This document shows, one piece after another, positions 1-5,113 of a stretch of 9,419 nt of DNA. How positions within the stretch are numbered: position 1 is the stretch's first letter; each line of letters begins with the position of its first letter. This DNA is from Bacillota bacterium (lineage in GTDB: Bacteria; Bacillota; Clostridia; Oscillospirales; Acutalibacteraceae). The notes below the pieces were generated by a model that saw nothing but the letters and a program-made list of their open reading frames with translations, was not told the origin of the DNA and did not search any database. Location: NCBI GenBank assembly GCA_009786275.1, contig WQTL01000453.1:1-9419 (forward strand), read 5' to 3'. The translations under genes and the position numbers were made by a program.

Positions 1-134
1 CGGGGAGCTCCTCCCACACGGAGGAGCCTTGGGGATTAAGTATAAATGACAAGGCTTCCTCCACCTGCATATCCCGTTTACAGTTAATCCCCAAGGCTCC
101 CTCCCGTGGAGGGAGCTCCCCGCCTCGGGCGGGG
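1..134. repeat. Nested palindromic intergenic repeat downstream of recO
   Basis: Positions 1-39 and 84-122 are near-perfect reverse complements, and each arm folds on itself. The left arm has GCTCCTCC (7-14) pairing with GGAGGAGC (20-27); the right arm has GCTCCCTCC (96-104) pairing with GGAGGGAGC (108-116). A third hairpin, CCCCGCC-TCG-GGCGGGG, follows at 118-134. A degenerate partial copy of the right arm (AAGGCTTCCTCC) lies at 51-62. The arms end in CCTTGGGGATTAA and its complement. The layout (short hairpin, second hairpin, then TGAGGAAGG) resembles the AAGGCTCCCTC-type palindromic repeats that I recall as common between genes of gut Clostridia; that family match is from memory. No T-run follows, so a simple terminator role is unlikely. 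The element may continue off the left edge of the window. Confidence 0.8.
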
Positions 135-171
135 TGAGGAAGGTATCGCGGAGCGACGTATCTTGTGCGGC

Positions 172-1002
172 TCAAGTATCTTCCACATTCAAATCCTTCA
201 TCAGCGCCTCCACGCTGTCAAAGGGGCCGTGCAACCCTTTGCGTTGTTCTACATCGCTGATGGCCTGCAACGTAACGGCATTGGGGGTTTCATCACGCAT
301 TACCCCCTCCCAGTACCCCAGCTCCTCAAACCTTCGCCCCGTCTGGTGGTATAAATAGGTCTGCGTAACGAACGAAAGCGCCTGCATCTCTTTCTCCGGC
401 AGGGTGAAGCGGAACGCGCGCTCCAATGGGGCCTCGCAGATGAACCGCATAGCCTCGCGCACCGGCGGGGTGAGCAATGCCTTGCCCTGCCCCGCGTCCG
501 GCACGAGCACGCCCCGCGCGCAGTCTAAGTAAGCCCCATCGCCGGACAAATCCGGCATATAGCCGGCCAGGCACAGCAGCCGCAGTTCGACAACGGCTTT
601 GAGCAGCCGCTGCGCACGCAGGCCGCCCGCCAGGAAATGCAGGGCGTTCAGGATCAAACGCAGGTGCTCCGGCGCGGGCTCCTCCTTCGGGCAGAGCTCC
701 TCGCACAGCGCGGCGAAGTAGCCCGCCAGCGCCAGGCGCGACAGCTCCGAAGCCAGGCCCTCGAAGAACACCCCCCGGGCCTGCGCGCCCGTGACGACAT
801 AAGTATCCCGCCGCCGCGTGAGCTCCAGCTCGCCGTGGGCGAAGGGCTGGCAGGCGCCGTGCAGCGGGCTCTTTGGGCGCTTCGCGCCGTTGGCGAAGGC
901 CCGCACCACGCCCAGCCGCTCAGTAAGCGCCGTGATCAGGCGGTCGTTTTCTTTGATTCCGGCGGCGCGCAGCACCAGCGCGGCTGTCTGCGTAGGACAA
1001 AC
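172..1002 (-). CDS. recO: DNA repair protein RecO, start unresolved
   Basis: RecO works in the RecFOR pathway, helping load RecA on SSB-coated single-stranded DNA. The recognisable protein begins at TQTAALVLRAAG (codons from 993), followed by the family's N-terminal OB-fold pattern: LVLRAAGIKENDRLITALTE, then GVVRAFANGAKRPKS. A helical C-terminal domain follows. About 273 residues are readable from there, slightly longer than the usual 240-260. The zinc-finger region (LAGYMPDLSGDGAYLDCARG) keeps only one cysteine, so zinc binding is probably lost, as in several RecO proteins. No ATG, GTG or TTG exists in this frame between about 1170 and a GTG at 975, which would delete the first strand. A purine-rich GGAGGGGG (1010-1003) and a TTG (1000-998) sit at the expected place but in the yqzL frame. 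Gene identity is solid; the 5' boundary is not. Confidence 0.85.
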   Translation of the reverse strand, partial: VCPTQTAALVLRAAGIKENDRLITALTERLGVVRAFANGAKRPKSPLHGACQPFAHGELELTRRRDTYVVTGAQARGVFFEGLASELSRLALAGYFAALCEELCPKEEPAPEHLRLILNALHFLAGGLRAQRLLKAVVELRLLCLAGYMPDLSGDGAYLDCARGVLVPDAGQGKALLTPPVREAMRFICEAPLERAFRFTLPEKEMQALSFVTQTYLYHQTGRRFEELGYWEGVMRDETPNAVTLQAISDVEQRKGLHGPFDSVEALMKDLNVEDT

Positions 1003-1135
1003 CCCCTCCGCTGACCCCGGTGACGGCGTCGGCCCGGTTTTTCGCCGCCCGATAGCGCAGGTAGTCCTCCACCCGGCCCGAGGCCATAAAATCCGCCCAC
1101 GCCCGGGACGGGTTGTTCTCGTTGCGGTTGGCCAT
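920..1135 (-). CDS. yqzL: YqzL-like small protein, frame runs into recO
   Basis: This is a 71-codon reading frame starting at ATG 1135-1133, which has an ideal GGAGG seven bases upstream; an earlier ATG at 1150 lacks such a site. Residues about 10-33 (AWADFMASGRVEDYLRYRAAKN) fit the YqzL pattern W-x2-F-x2-(T/S)G-x3-(A/D)YLxY. YqzL is a short, uncharacterised Firmicutes protein of about 45-50 aa encoded directly before recO, so both sequence and position agree. Here the frame has no stop after the conserved part and continues until 920, overlapping recO by about 80 bases; the tail (SRAGAARRRNQRKRPPDHGAY) is simply recO DNA read in another frame. The natural protein either ends in this odd tail or the junction contains an indel that would otherwise join it to RecO. 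The function is unknown. Confidence 0.65.
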   Translation of the reverse strand: MANRNENNPSRAWADFMASGRVEDYLRYRAAKNRADAVTGVSGGGLSYADSRAGAARRRNQRKRPPDHGAY

Positions 1136-1210
1136 TGCTGATCCTCCCATGCCTTTTCTATTAGCATGAGCATGGAGGGCGGATTCATGAATGGAAAAGA
1201 AAGGAAAAAC

Positions 1211-1738
1211 TCATTCCCAGCCGAAGAAGGCATAGTATATATACCGAAACGGGGTCGTCAGGAAGTCCCAAATGCCCAACAGGAAATTAGCTATTCTCCA
1301 ACCCAGCGTCGGCTTTAAGTAAACCTCAGCAGGATGGCTATCGGGCTTGAGCACCGCTCCATCCCCATTCCGCACTGTCCTAATATTGCATCTGTAGTAC
1401 AGGGAGGAGCCATAACGTTTTGCTTCCGGGGGATAGGGAGGATAGAATGGATCCCCGGGCGAAAGGCGCAAGCTTTGCTGCGTCGCGCCCTGGATTTCTT
1501 CTGCCCGGATTTCTTCATATACACCATAACTCACCACGACCCATTGATATTCCACCGCCCAGCCTGCCGGGACATACATTTCAACGCTAAGCGTGAAGCT
1601 ATCGCCATTGGTGATGGTTTGGCTTCGAGGCTGGGTGATGATATCCGGGAGGGGTTCTTCCGCCAAAACGGAAACGCCAAGGCCAACTGCCATAACGAAT
1701 GCCAGCAGCAGGGCGAGCAGTTTTTTCGCGTGTTTCAT
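1211..1738 (-). CDS. Secreted Ig-like domain protein of unknown function
   Basis: This 175-aa protein begins with a textbook signal peptide: MKHAKK, a hydrophobic core (LLALLLAFVMAVGLGVSV) and a likely cleavage after VLA at residue 26. Residues about 31-142 read like a bacterial Ig-like domain: IITQPRSQTITNGDSFTLSV, then YQW (64-66), a GATQQSLRL strand (84-92), YYRC (114-117) and a final AEVYLK strand. The single cysteine (C117) means no canonical Ig disulfide. The last 30 residues (WRIANFLLGIWDFLTTPF and on) are hydrophobic and aromatic and could anchor it to the membrane. The start has GAAAGGGG about ten bases upstream. The gene stands where trmD or rplS would often follow rimM, and its base composition is visibly less GC-rich than its neighbours, which suggests acquisition. 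No enzymatic motif was seen. Confidence 0.7.
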   Translation of the reverse strand: MKHAKKLLALLLAFVMAVGLGVSVLAEEPLPDIITQPRSQTITNGDSFTLSVEMYVPAGWAVEYQWVVVSYGVYEEIRAEEIQGATQQSLRLSPGDPFYPPYPPEAKRYGSSLYYRCNIRTVRNGDGAVLKPDSHPAEVYLKPTLGWRIANFLLGIWDFLTTPFRYIYYAFFGWE

Positions 1739-1784
1739 GAAAACACAACCCCTTTCAATTAAATTTAAGTAAACGCTGACTCAC

Positions 1785-1822
1785 CGGCCTGTAGGGGCGG
1801 CTGCCCACAGCCGCCCGCGCAC
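1785..1822. repeat. GTAGGGGCGG-type hairpin repeat after rimM
   Basis: A perfect 9-bp stem, GGGCGGCTG (1795-1803) with CAGCCGCCC (1808-1816) and loop CCCA, is preceded by CTGTAG and followed by GCGCAC. The GTAGGGGCGGC...GCCGCCC form is, from memory, a frequent intergenic repeat in gut Firmicutes. Neither side carries a T-run, so it is not a classical rho-independent terminator, though it lies just beyond the rimM stop and may still define the 3' end or protect the mRNA. Confidence 0.6.
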
Positions 1823-1840
1823 AACTTGTTTCTGCGGGTT

Positions 1841-2356
1841 TCACATTTCCATCAGCCCCGCCAGCATCACGATCTCCACCCGCCCATTGGCGACATCCAC
1901 GGCCTTCACCACGTCGTCAATCACGGGGATGAGGATCTCTTTCCCGGCGGGCGTTTTGATATGCCACACGTCGTTGGCCCCGGTCTGCGACACGTCGCTG
2001 ATCGCGCCGTAGCGCAGGGCGGGGTCTGCCGCGTCAAAGACTTCGCAGCCCAGCAGCTCGGCGATGAAAAACTGCCCCTCCTCCAGCCGGGCGTCGGCGC
2101 GGCGGAAGAAGAGCGTCCTGCGCCCGAGGGCCTGCGCGGCCTCTGCGGAATCCACGCCCTCCAAACGCAGGAGGGCGACGTTCTTATGGGGACGCGCGCT
2201 CAATACACGCACGGGCCGCTGCCCCCGCGCGTCATAGTAGAGCACATCGAAGCCCGCGAAAAATTCCGGCGAATCGCACGCGGGATTGACCCGCAGCTCG
2301 CCGTGAATCCCGTGCGTGCCGACGATAGCGCCGATCTCGAGGTAATCCCGGATCAT
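1841..2356 (-). CDS. rimM: 16S rRNA processing protein RimM
   Basis: RimM binds ribosomal protein S19 and assists maturation of the 30S head. The 171-aa frame has the normal family length. Residues 1-90 form the RimM N-terminal barrel, with the signature LEIGAIVGTHGIHGELRV (6-23) and ARPHKNVALLRLEGVDSAEAAQAL (54-77). Residues 91-170 are the PRC-barrel, including GQFFIAELLGCEV and the strongly conserved ILIPVIDDVVKAVD (141-154). Translation starts at ATG 2356-2354, which overlaps the khpA stop codon (ATGA), implying translational coupling. The same frame is open further upstream, but that stretch lies antisense-free inside khpA and rpsP and is not RimM-like. RimM is the last gene of the operon here; trmD, its usual next neighbour, is absent from the window. 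Confidence 0.95.
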   Translation of the reverse strand: MIRDYLEIGAIVGTHGIHGELRVNPACDSPEFFAGFDVLYYDARGQRPVRVLSARPHKNVALLRLEGVDSAEAAQALGRRTLFFRRADARLEEGQFFIAELLGCEVFDAADPALRYGAISDVSQTGANDVWHIKTPAGKEILIPVIDDVVKAVDVANGRVEIVMLAGLMEM

Positions 2357-2589
2357 TCGTCGATTTCCACCGAGATCTTCGCCCCCGCGCGGATGGCGGC
2401 GGCCTTCATGATAGTGCGGATGGCCTTGGCGATGCGCCCCTGCTTGCCGATGACGCGGCCCATGTCCTCCGGGGCCACGCGCAGGTGATAGAACACCACG
2501 CCCTCGGCGTCCGGCTCGTCCACGGTGACGTTCACGGCCTCGGGGGAATCCACCAGGCCCTGGGCCAGCGCGATTAACAATTCTTTCAT
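2353..2589 (-). CDS. khpA: KH-domain RNA-binding protein KhpA (YlqC)
   Basis: This 78-aa protein is a single KH domain. The GxxG loop is GKQG at residues 48-51, inside VAPEDMGRVIGKQGRIAKAIRTIM, the hallmark of the YlqC/KhpA family. In streptococci KhpA pairs with KhpB (EloR/Jag) to bind many RNAs and influence cell elongation and division; that role is known for homologues, not shown here. The length matches the family. The start ATG (2589-2587) has AAAGGAG six bases upstream. It lies between rpsP and rimM as in most Firmicutes, overlapping rimM by four bases. The rpsP-khpA gap carries a GC-rich double-hairpin repeat that could affect relative expression of the two. Confidence 0.95.
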   Translation of the reverse strand: MKELLIALAQGLVDSPEAVNVTVDEPDAEGVVFYHLRVAPEDMGRVIGKQGRIAKAIRTIMKAAAIRAGAKISVEIDE

Positions 2590-2600
2590 TAGCTACTCCT

Positions 2601-2650
2601 TTAAAGCCCCCTTCGCAAGCGAGGGGGGTGCCCGCAGGGCGGGGGGTGCA
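2601..2650. repeat. Double-hairpin GC-rich repeat between rpsP and khpA
   Basis: CCCCCTTCGC (2607-2616 region) faces GCGAGGGGGG across an AA loop, giving a roughly 10-bp stem with one mismatch. A short second hairpin, GCCC-GCA-GGGC, and a G-run follow. The order hairpin, second hairpin, G-rich tail mirrors the element at the left end of the window, so the two may belong to one repeat superfamily. It sits in the spacer right after the rpsP stop codon and just before the khpA ribosome binding site. Confidence 0.65.
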
Positions 2651-2652
2651 TT

Positions 2653-2895
2653 TTACAGGACACCCTGCTTCTTCAGAATATCCTTCACGGTATCGGTGGG
2701 CTGCGCGCCGTTTTTGATCCACTGCTTGACCTTCTCGCCGTCCAGCTTGATCTCGGGCGGGTGGGTCATGGGGTTGAGTGTGCCGATCTCCTCGATGAAG
2801 CGGCCGTCGCGCGGATAGCGGCTGTCGGCCACCACGATACGATAGAAAGGTGCTTTCTTCGCGCCCATGCGGCGCAGGCGAATCTTGACTGCCAT
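2653..2895 (-). CDS. rpsP: 30S ribosomal protein S16
   Basis: This is a complete 80-aa S16, a primary-assembly protein of the 30S body. The N-terminal signature MAVKIRLRRMGAKKAPFYRIVVADSR is intact, followed by PRDGRFIEEIGTLNPM and a C-terminal DGEKVKQWIKNGAQPTDTVKDILKK, all standard for the family. The ATG (2895-2893) has GGAGG eight bases upstream. It is the third gene of the ylxM-ffh-rpsP-khpA-rimM operon, the usual Firmicutes arrangement. The spacer to ffh contains a tandem repeat and the spacer to khpA a hairpin repeat, so its mRNA is bracketed by repeats. Confidence 0.97.
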   Translation of the reverse strand: MAVKIRLRRMGAKKAPFYRIVVADSRYPRDGRFIEEIGTLNPMTHPPEIKLDGEKVKQWIKNGAQPTDTVKDILKKQGVL

Positions 2896-2932
2896 GTTGT
2901 GTTTCCTCCGAAAATATAAAATGATCTATCAT

Positions 2933-2968
2933 TGTCAATTGTCAACTGTCAATTGTCAACTTTCAATT
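2933..2968. repeat. 14-bp tandem repeat overlapping the ffh stop codon
   Basis: TGTCAATTGTCAAC occurs twice without change at 2933-2946 and 2947-2960, and a third, partial copy (TTTCAATT) follows at 2961-2968. The unit is itself built from two TGTCAA heptamer-like halves and contains the palindrome CAATTG. The third copy runs into the TTA (2967-2969) that is the ffh TAA stop on the minus strand, so ffh ends inside the repeat. Confidence 0.85.
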
Positions 2969-4304
2969 ACCGGAACTGCTCCATCATCCCGCGCATCTGG
3001 TTCTTGCCGGGCCTGCCGCCGCCCATCTGCCGCATCATCTTCTGCATCTGGCGGAACTGCGCCAGCAGGCGGTTGACGTCCTCCACCTGCTGCCCGGCCC
3101 CGGCGGCGATGCGCCGCTTGCGGCTGGGGTTGATGATGTCCGGCTTGCGGCGCTCCTGGGGGGTCATGCTTAAAATCAAAGCCTGGACTTTGTCGAACTG
3201 GCGCTCGTCGATGTCGATATCGCGCACCTGCTTGCCCACGCCTGGGATCATCCCCAGGATGTCCTTCATATTGCCCATCTTGCGCAGCTGTCTGAATTGC
3301 TCCAGCAGGTCGTTCATGTCGAACTTGTTCTTGAGCAGCTTCTGCTCCATCTCGGCGGCCTTTTTCTCGTCGAGCATGGTCTCGGCCTTTTCGATGAGGG
3401 ACAGCACGTCGCCCATGCCGAGGATGCGCTGGGCCATGCGCTCGGGGTGGAACACGTCCAAGTCGCCGAGCTTTTCGCCCGTGCCCACGAACTTGATGGG
3501 CCTGCCGGTGACGGCTCGGGCCGAGAGCGCCGCGCCGCCGCGGGTGTCGCTGTCCAGCTTGGTGAGCACCAGGCCGTCGATGCCTAAGGCCTCGTTGAAG
3601 CTGGCGGCCACGTTCACGGCGTCCTGGCCGGTCATGGCGTCAACGACGAGGAGGATCTCCTGGGGCCGCACGGCCGCCTTGATGTCCTTGAGCTCCTGCA
3701 TGAGCTGCTCGTCGATGTGCAGGCGCCCGGCGGTATCGAGAAATACGTAGTCGTAGCCCTGGTCCCGCGCGAGCTTCAGCGCCTCCTCGGCGATTTTCAC
3801 GGGGTTGGTGTCCGTGCCCATCTCGAACACGGGCACGCCGGCCTTTTCGCCGATCACCTGCAACTGTTGAATCGCCGCGGGCCGGTAGACGTCGCAGGCG
3901 GCCAGCAGCGGCCTGTGGCCCTGGTTTTTGAGCATCAGCGCGATCTTGGCGCTGTGGGTGGTTTTGCCGGAGCCCTGCAGGCCGCACATCATCACCACCG
4001 TGGGCCCGCGGCTGGCCTGCGTGAGCCTGCTGCGCGTGCCGCCCATGAGGGCCACGAGCTCCTCGTGCACGATTTTCACGACCATCTGCGCCGGGGTGAG
4101 GCTCTCCATCACGGAGGAGCCGATGGCCCGCTCCGTCACCTGCGAGGTGAAATCCCTGGCCACCTTGAAGGATACGTCCGCCTCCAGCAGCGCCATGCGC
4201 ACCTCGCGCATCGCGTCGCGCACGTCCTTTTCGGTCAGACTGCCCTTGCTGCGCAGGCGCTTGAACGCCGCGTCCAGGCGGTCCGAAAGGCCTTCAAACG
4301 CCAA
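2967..4304 (-). CDS. ffh: Signal recognition particle GTPase Ffh
   Basis: Ffh is the protein subunit of the bacterial SRP; with 4.5S/scRNA and the FtsY receptor it delivers nascent membrane and secreted proteins to the translocon. The 445-aa frame is full length. An N-terminal four-helix domain (1-90) opens with the family hallmark AFEGLSDRL. The G domain has GLQGSGKTT (108-116), DTAGR (190-194) and TKLD (248-251), plus the DVYRPAAIQQL segment. The methionine-rich M domain (about 325-445) has the RNA-binding SRKRRIAAGAG (394-404) and a QMQKMMRQMGGG tail. The start is TTG (4304-4302), preceded by a weak GGTGGTG site; homologues begin at the same residue. Its stop codon lies within a tandem repeat, and an inverted repeat separates it from ylxM. 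Confidence 0.97.
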   Translation of the reverse strand: MAFEGLSDRLDAAFKRLRSKGSLTEKDVRDAMREVRMALLEADVSFKVARDFTSQVTERAIGSSVMESLTPAQMVVKIVHEELVALMGGTRSRLTQASRGPTVVMMCGLQGSGKTTHSAKIALMLKNQGHRPLLAACDVYRPAAIQQLQVIGEKAGVPVFEMGTDTNPVKIAEEALKLARDQGYDYVFLDTAGRLHIDEQLMQELKDIKAAVRPQEILLVVDAMTGQDAVNVAASFNEALGIDGLVLTKLDSDTRGGAALSARAVTGRPIKFVGTGEKLGDLDVFHPERMAQRILGMGDVLSLIEKAETMLDEKKAAEMEQKLLKNKFDMNDLLEQFRQLRKMGNMKDILGMIPGVGKQVRDIDIDERQFDKVQALILSMTPQERRKPDIINPSRKRRIAAGAGQQVEDVNRLLAQFRQMQKMMRQMGGGRPGKNQMRGMMEQFR

Positions 4305-4324
4305 GATATTTCACCACCGTTCTG

Positions 4325-4406
4325 GATTTTAGATATTAGACGTTAGATTTCAGACTTTAGAGCCGCGGCACAGACGTCTAACATCTAACGTCTGATATCT
4401 AAAATC
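4325..4406. repeat. 36-bp-arm imperfect inverted repeat between ylxM and ffh
   Basis: Positions 4325-4360 and the reverse complement of 4371-4406 agree at about 30 of 36 bases. Both begin GATTTTAGATAT, continue with (T/C)AGACGTTAGAT and end in a diverged TTAGAC-like block; the loop is about ten bases (AGCCGCGGCA). The arms themselves contain repeated TTAGA(C/T) units. The element is far more AT-rich than its surroundings, abuts the ylxM stop codon (4409-4411) on one side and the ffh ribosome binding region on the other, and would form a long hairpin in the ylxM-ffh mRNA. Confidence 0.85.
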
Positions 4407-4408
4407 TA

Positions 4409-4774
4409 TCACACATTGATCAGCCGTTCCGCCGTGGCGCTTATCTGCGCCGCCGCCTCGTTGATCTCCCGCGACAGCCCGCAGCGCTTGTTCTGCTCGT
4501 GCACCTCGCGCGCATAGGCGATGATCTCCTCCAGGCCGGTCTTCATGTCGCCGAAGCGCCGCGCCAGGCCGAGGCTCCCCTCCATCTCCAGCAGCTGCTT
4601 TTCCGCGCGCTTGATGGCGTCGCGCACACCCTGGCGCGAGATGCCCTCGTTGAGCGCGATCTCGGCCAGCGAAAGGTCCTCGTCATAGTAATATTCCAAG
4701 AATTCGCGCTGTTTTTCCGTCAGCAGCTCGCCGTAGAAATCCAGCAGCAACGCGATAGAATAGTCCTTCGCCAT
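4409..4774 (-). CDS. ylxM: YlxM/p13-like SRP-associated helix-turn-helix protein
   Basis: This is a 121-aa member of the YlxM family (UPF0122), small proteins with a sigma-70 region-4-like helix-turn-helix; in streptococci YlxM binds SRP components and modulates Ffh GTPase activity. The pattern YSIALLLDFYGELLTEKQREFLEYYYDEDLSLAEIALNEGISRQGVRDAIKRAEKQL is characteristic, with the recognition-helix part ISRQGVRDAIKRAE. The start at ATG 4774-4772 has GGAGG about eight bases upstream; the frame is open to 4837 but the extra residues are not family-like and lie in the leader. The C-terminal 50 residues are helical. It is the first gene of the operon, directly behind a consensus promoter, with ffh 104 bases downstream. 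Confidence 0.93.
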   Translation of the reverse strand: MAKDYSIALLLDFYGELLTEKQREFLEYYYDEDLSLAEIALNEGISRQGVRDAIKRAEKQLLEMEGSLGLARRFGDMKTGLEEIIAYAREVHEQNKRCGLSREINEAAAQISATAERLINV

Positions 4775-4804
4775 GGCCTTTTCCTCCCCCACGCACGTTC
4801 CGCC

Positions 4805-4825
4805 TGTAAAGGAATTTTCTTTACA
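4805..4825. promoter_or_regulatory. Palindrome in the ylxM leader (TGTAAAG...CTTTACA)
   Basis: TGTAAAG (4805-4811) is mirrored by CTTTACA (4819-4825) around GAATTTT, and even the centre is partly self-complementary. It lies some ten bases downstream of the predicted transcription start of the ylxM operon. It could be a repressor operator or a leader hairpin; the sequence alone does not decide, and I did not match it to a known regulator. Confidence 0.5.
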
Positions 4826-4842
4826 CCCAAGGCGCAAGAAGG

Positions 4843-4871
4843 ATTATAACCGATTGCGCGGCGTTTGTCAA
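4843..4871 (-). promoter_or_regulatory. Perfect-consensus sigma-A promoter for the ylxM-ffh-rpsP-khpA-rimM operon
   Basis: On the minus strand TTGACA (4871-4866) and TATAAT (4848-4843) are separated by exactly 17 bases. Transcription would begin near 4836, giving a leader of about 60 bases before the ylxM ATG. A full match to both hexamers with optimal spacing implies strong constitutive expression, as expected for ffh and rpsP. Confidence 0.9.
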
Positions 4872-4902
4872 GCCCCTTTTTGCGCTGTTTTTCGGGATTT
4901 TC

Positions 4903-5028
4903 GGTGGATAACCCGGTGGACAGCCCGGGTTTTCCACTTTTTTTTCCGAAGCTAAGCTGCGCAAGCCCGGTAATCCGGGGGCTTCTCCCCGGCTTTTGCC
5001 TGCCCGCTGTGAAAAACCGGGTGGATAA
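4903..5028. other. Cluster of DnaA-box-like and CCGG repeats between divergent promoters
   Basis: GGTGGATAA, the complement of TTATCCACC (8 of 9 to the DnaA box TTATCCACA), occurs at 4903-4911 and 5020-5028. Weaker relatives are TTTTCCACT (4930-4938), TGTGAAAAA (5008-5016) and GGTGGACAG (4915-4923). The boxes are embedded in CCCGG/CCGGG blocks. One hairpin, AACCCGG (4910-4916) with CCGGGTT (4925-4931), is followed by a T-rich stretch, and CCGGGG (4975-4980) pairs with CCCCGG (4987-4992). The 338-base gene-free stretch 4775-5113 thus holds two divergent promoters, a leader palindrome and this cluster. DnaA binding is only an inference from the motifs. Confidence 0.4.
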
Positions 5029-5048
5029 GTCCGGGATAAGTTTTTTGC

Positions 5049-5077
5049 TTGCTTTTTACGGCGCGCGGGGTTATAAT
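5049..5077 (+). promoter_or_regulatory. Probable promoter of dgkA-era
   Basis: TATAAT at 5072-5077 is exact; the candidate -35 TTGCTT at 5049-5054 matches only in the first three bases, with a 17-base spacer. The start would fall near 5084, about 30 bases before the dgkA ATG. The good -10 and its position make it the best candidate for the rightward operon. Confidence 0.65.
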
Positions 5078-5113
5078 ATTGATACCTAAAATTCAAGTGC
5101 CGGGAGGCCCCGC

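Noticed and set aside
1003..1233. Upstream extension of the recO frame to an ATG at 1233
   Set aside because: The extra residues (WPTATRTTRPGRGRILWPRAG and similar) are yqzL DNA read in another frame and unlike any RecO; yqzL has the good ribosome binding site.
1795..1816. Rho-independent terminator after rimM
   Set aside because: The stem is strong, but neither strand has a T-run after it, and it fits a dispersed repeat better.
2357..2938. Long N-terminal extension of rimM
   Set aside because: It is an out-of-frame shadow of khpA and rpsP; RimM is complete from the ATG overlapping the khpA stop.
2933..2968. CRISPR array
   Set aside because: The units are 14 bp and contiguous, with no spacers and no cas genes nearby.
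3717..4346. Long rightward open frame opposite ffh
   Set aside because: Composition is that of a GC-rich antisense shadow, with no ribosome binding site and a clearly real gene on the other strand.
4903..5028. Chromosomal replication origin
   Set aside because: There is no dnaA, dnaN or rpmH nearby and no AT-rich unwinding region; only a few near-match boxes are present.
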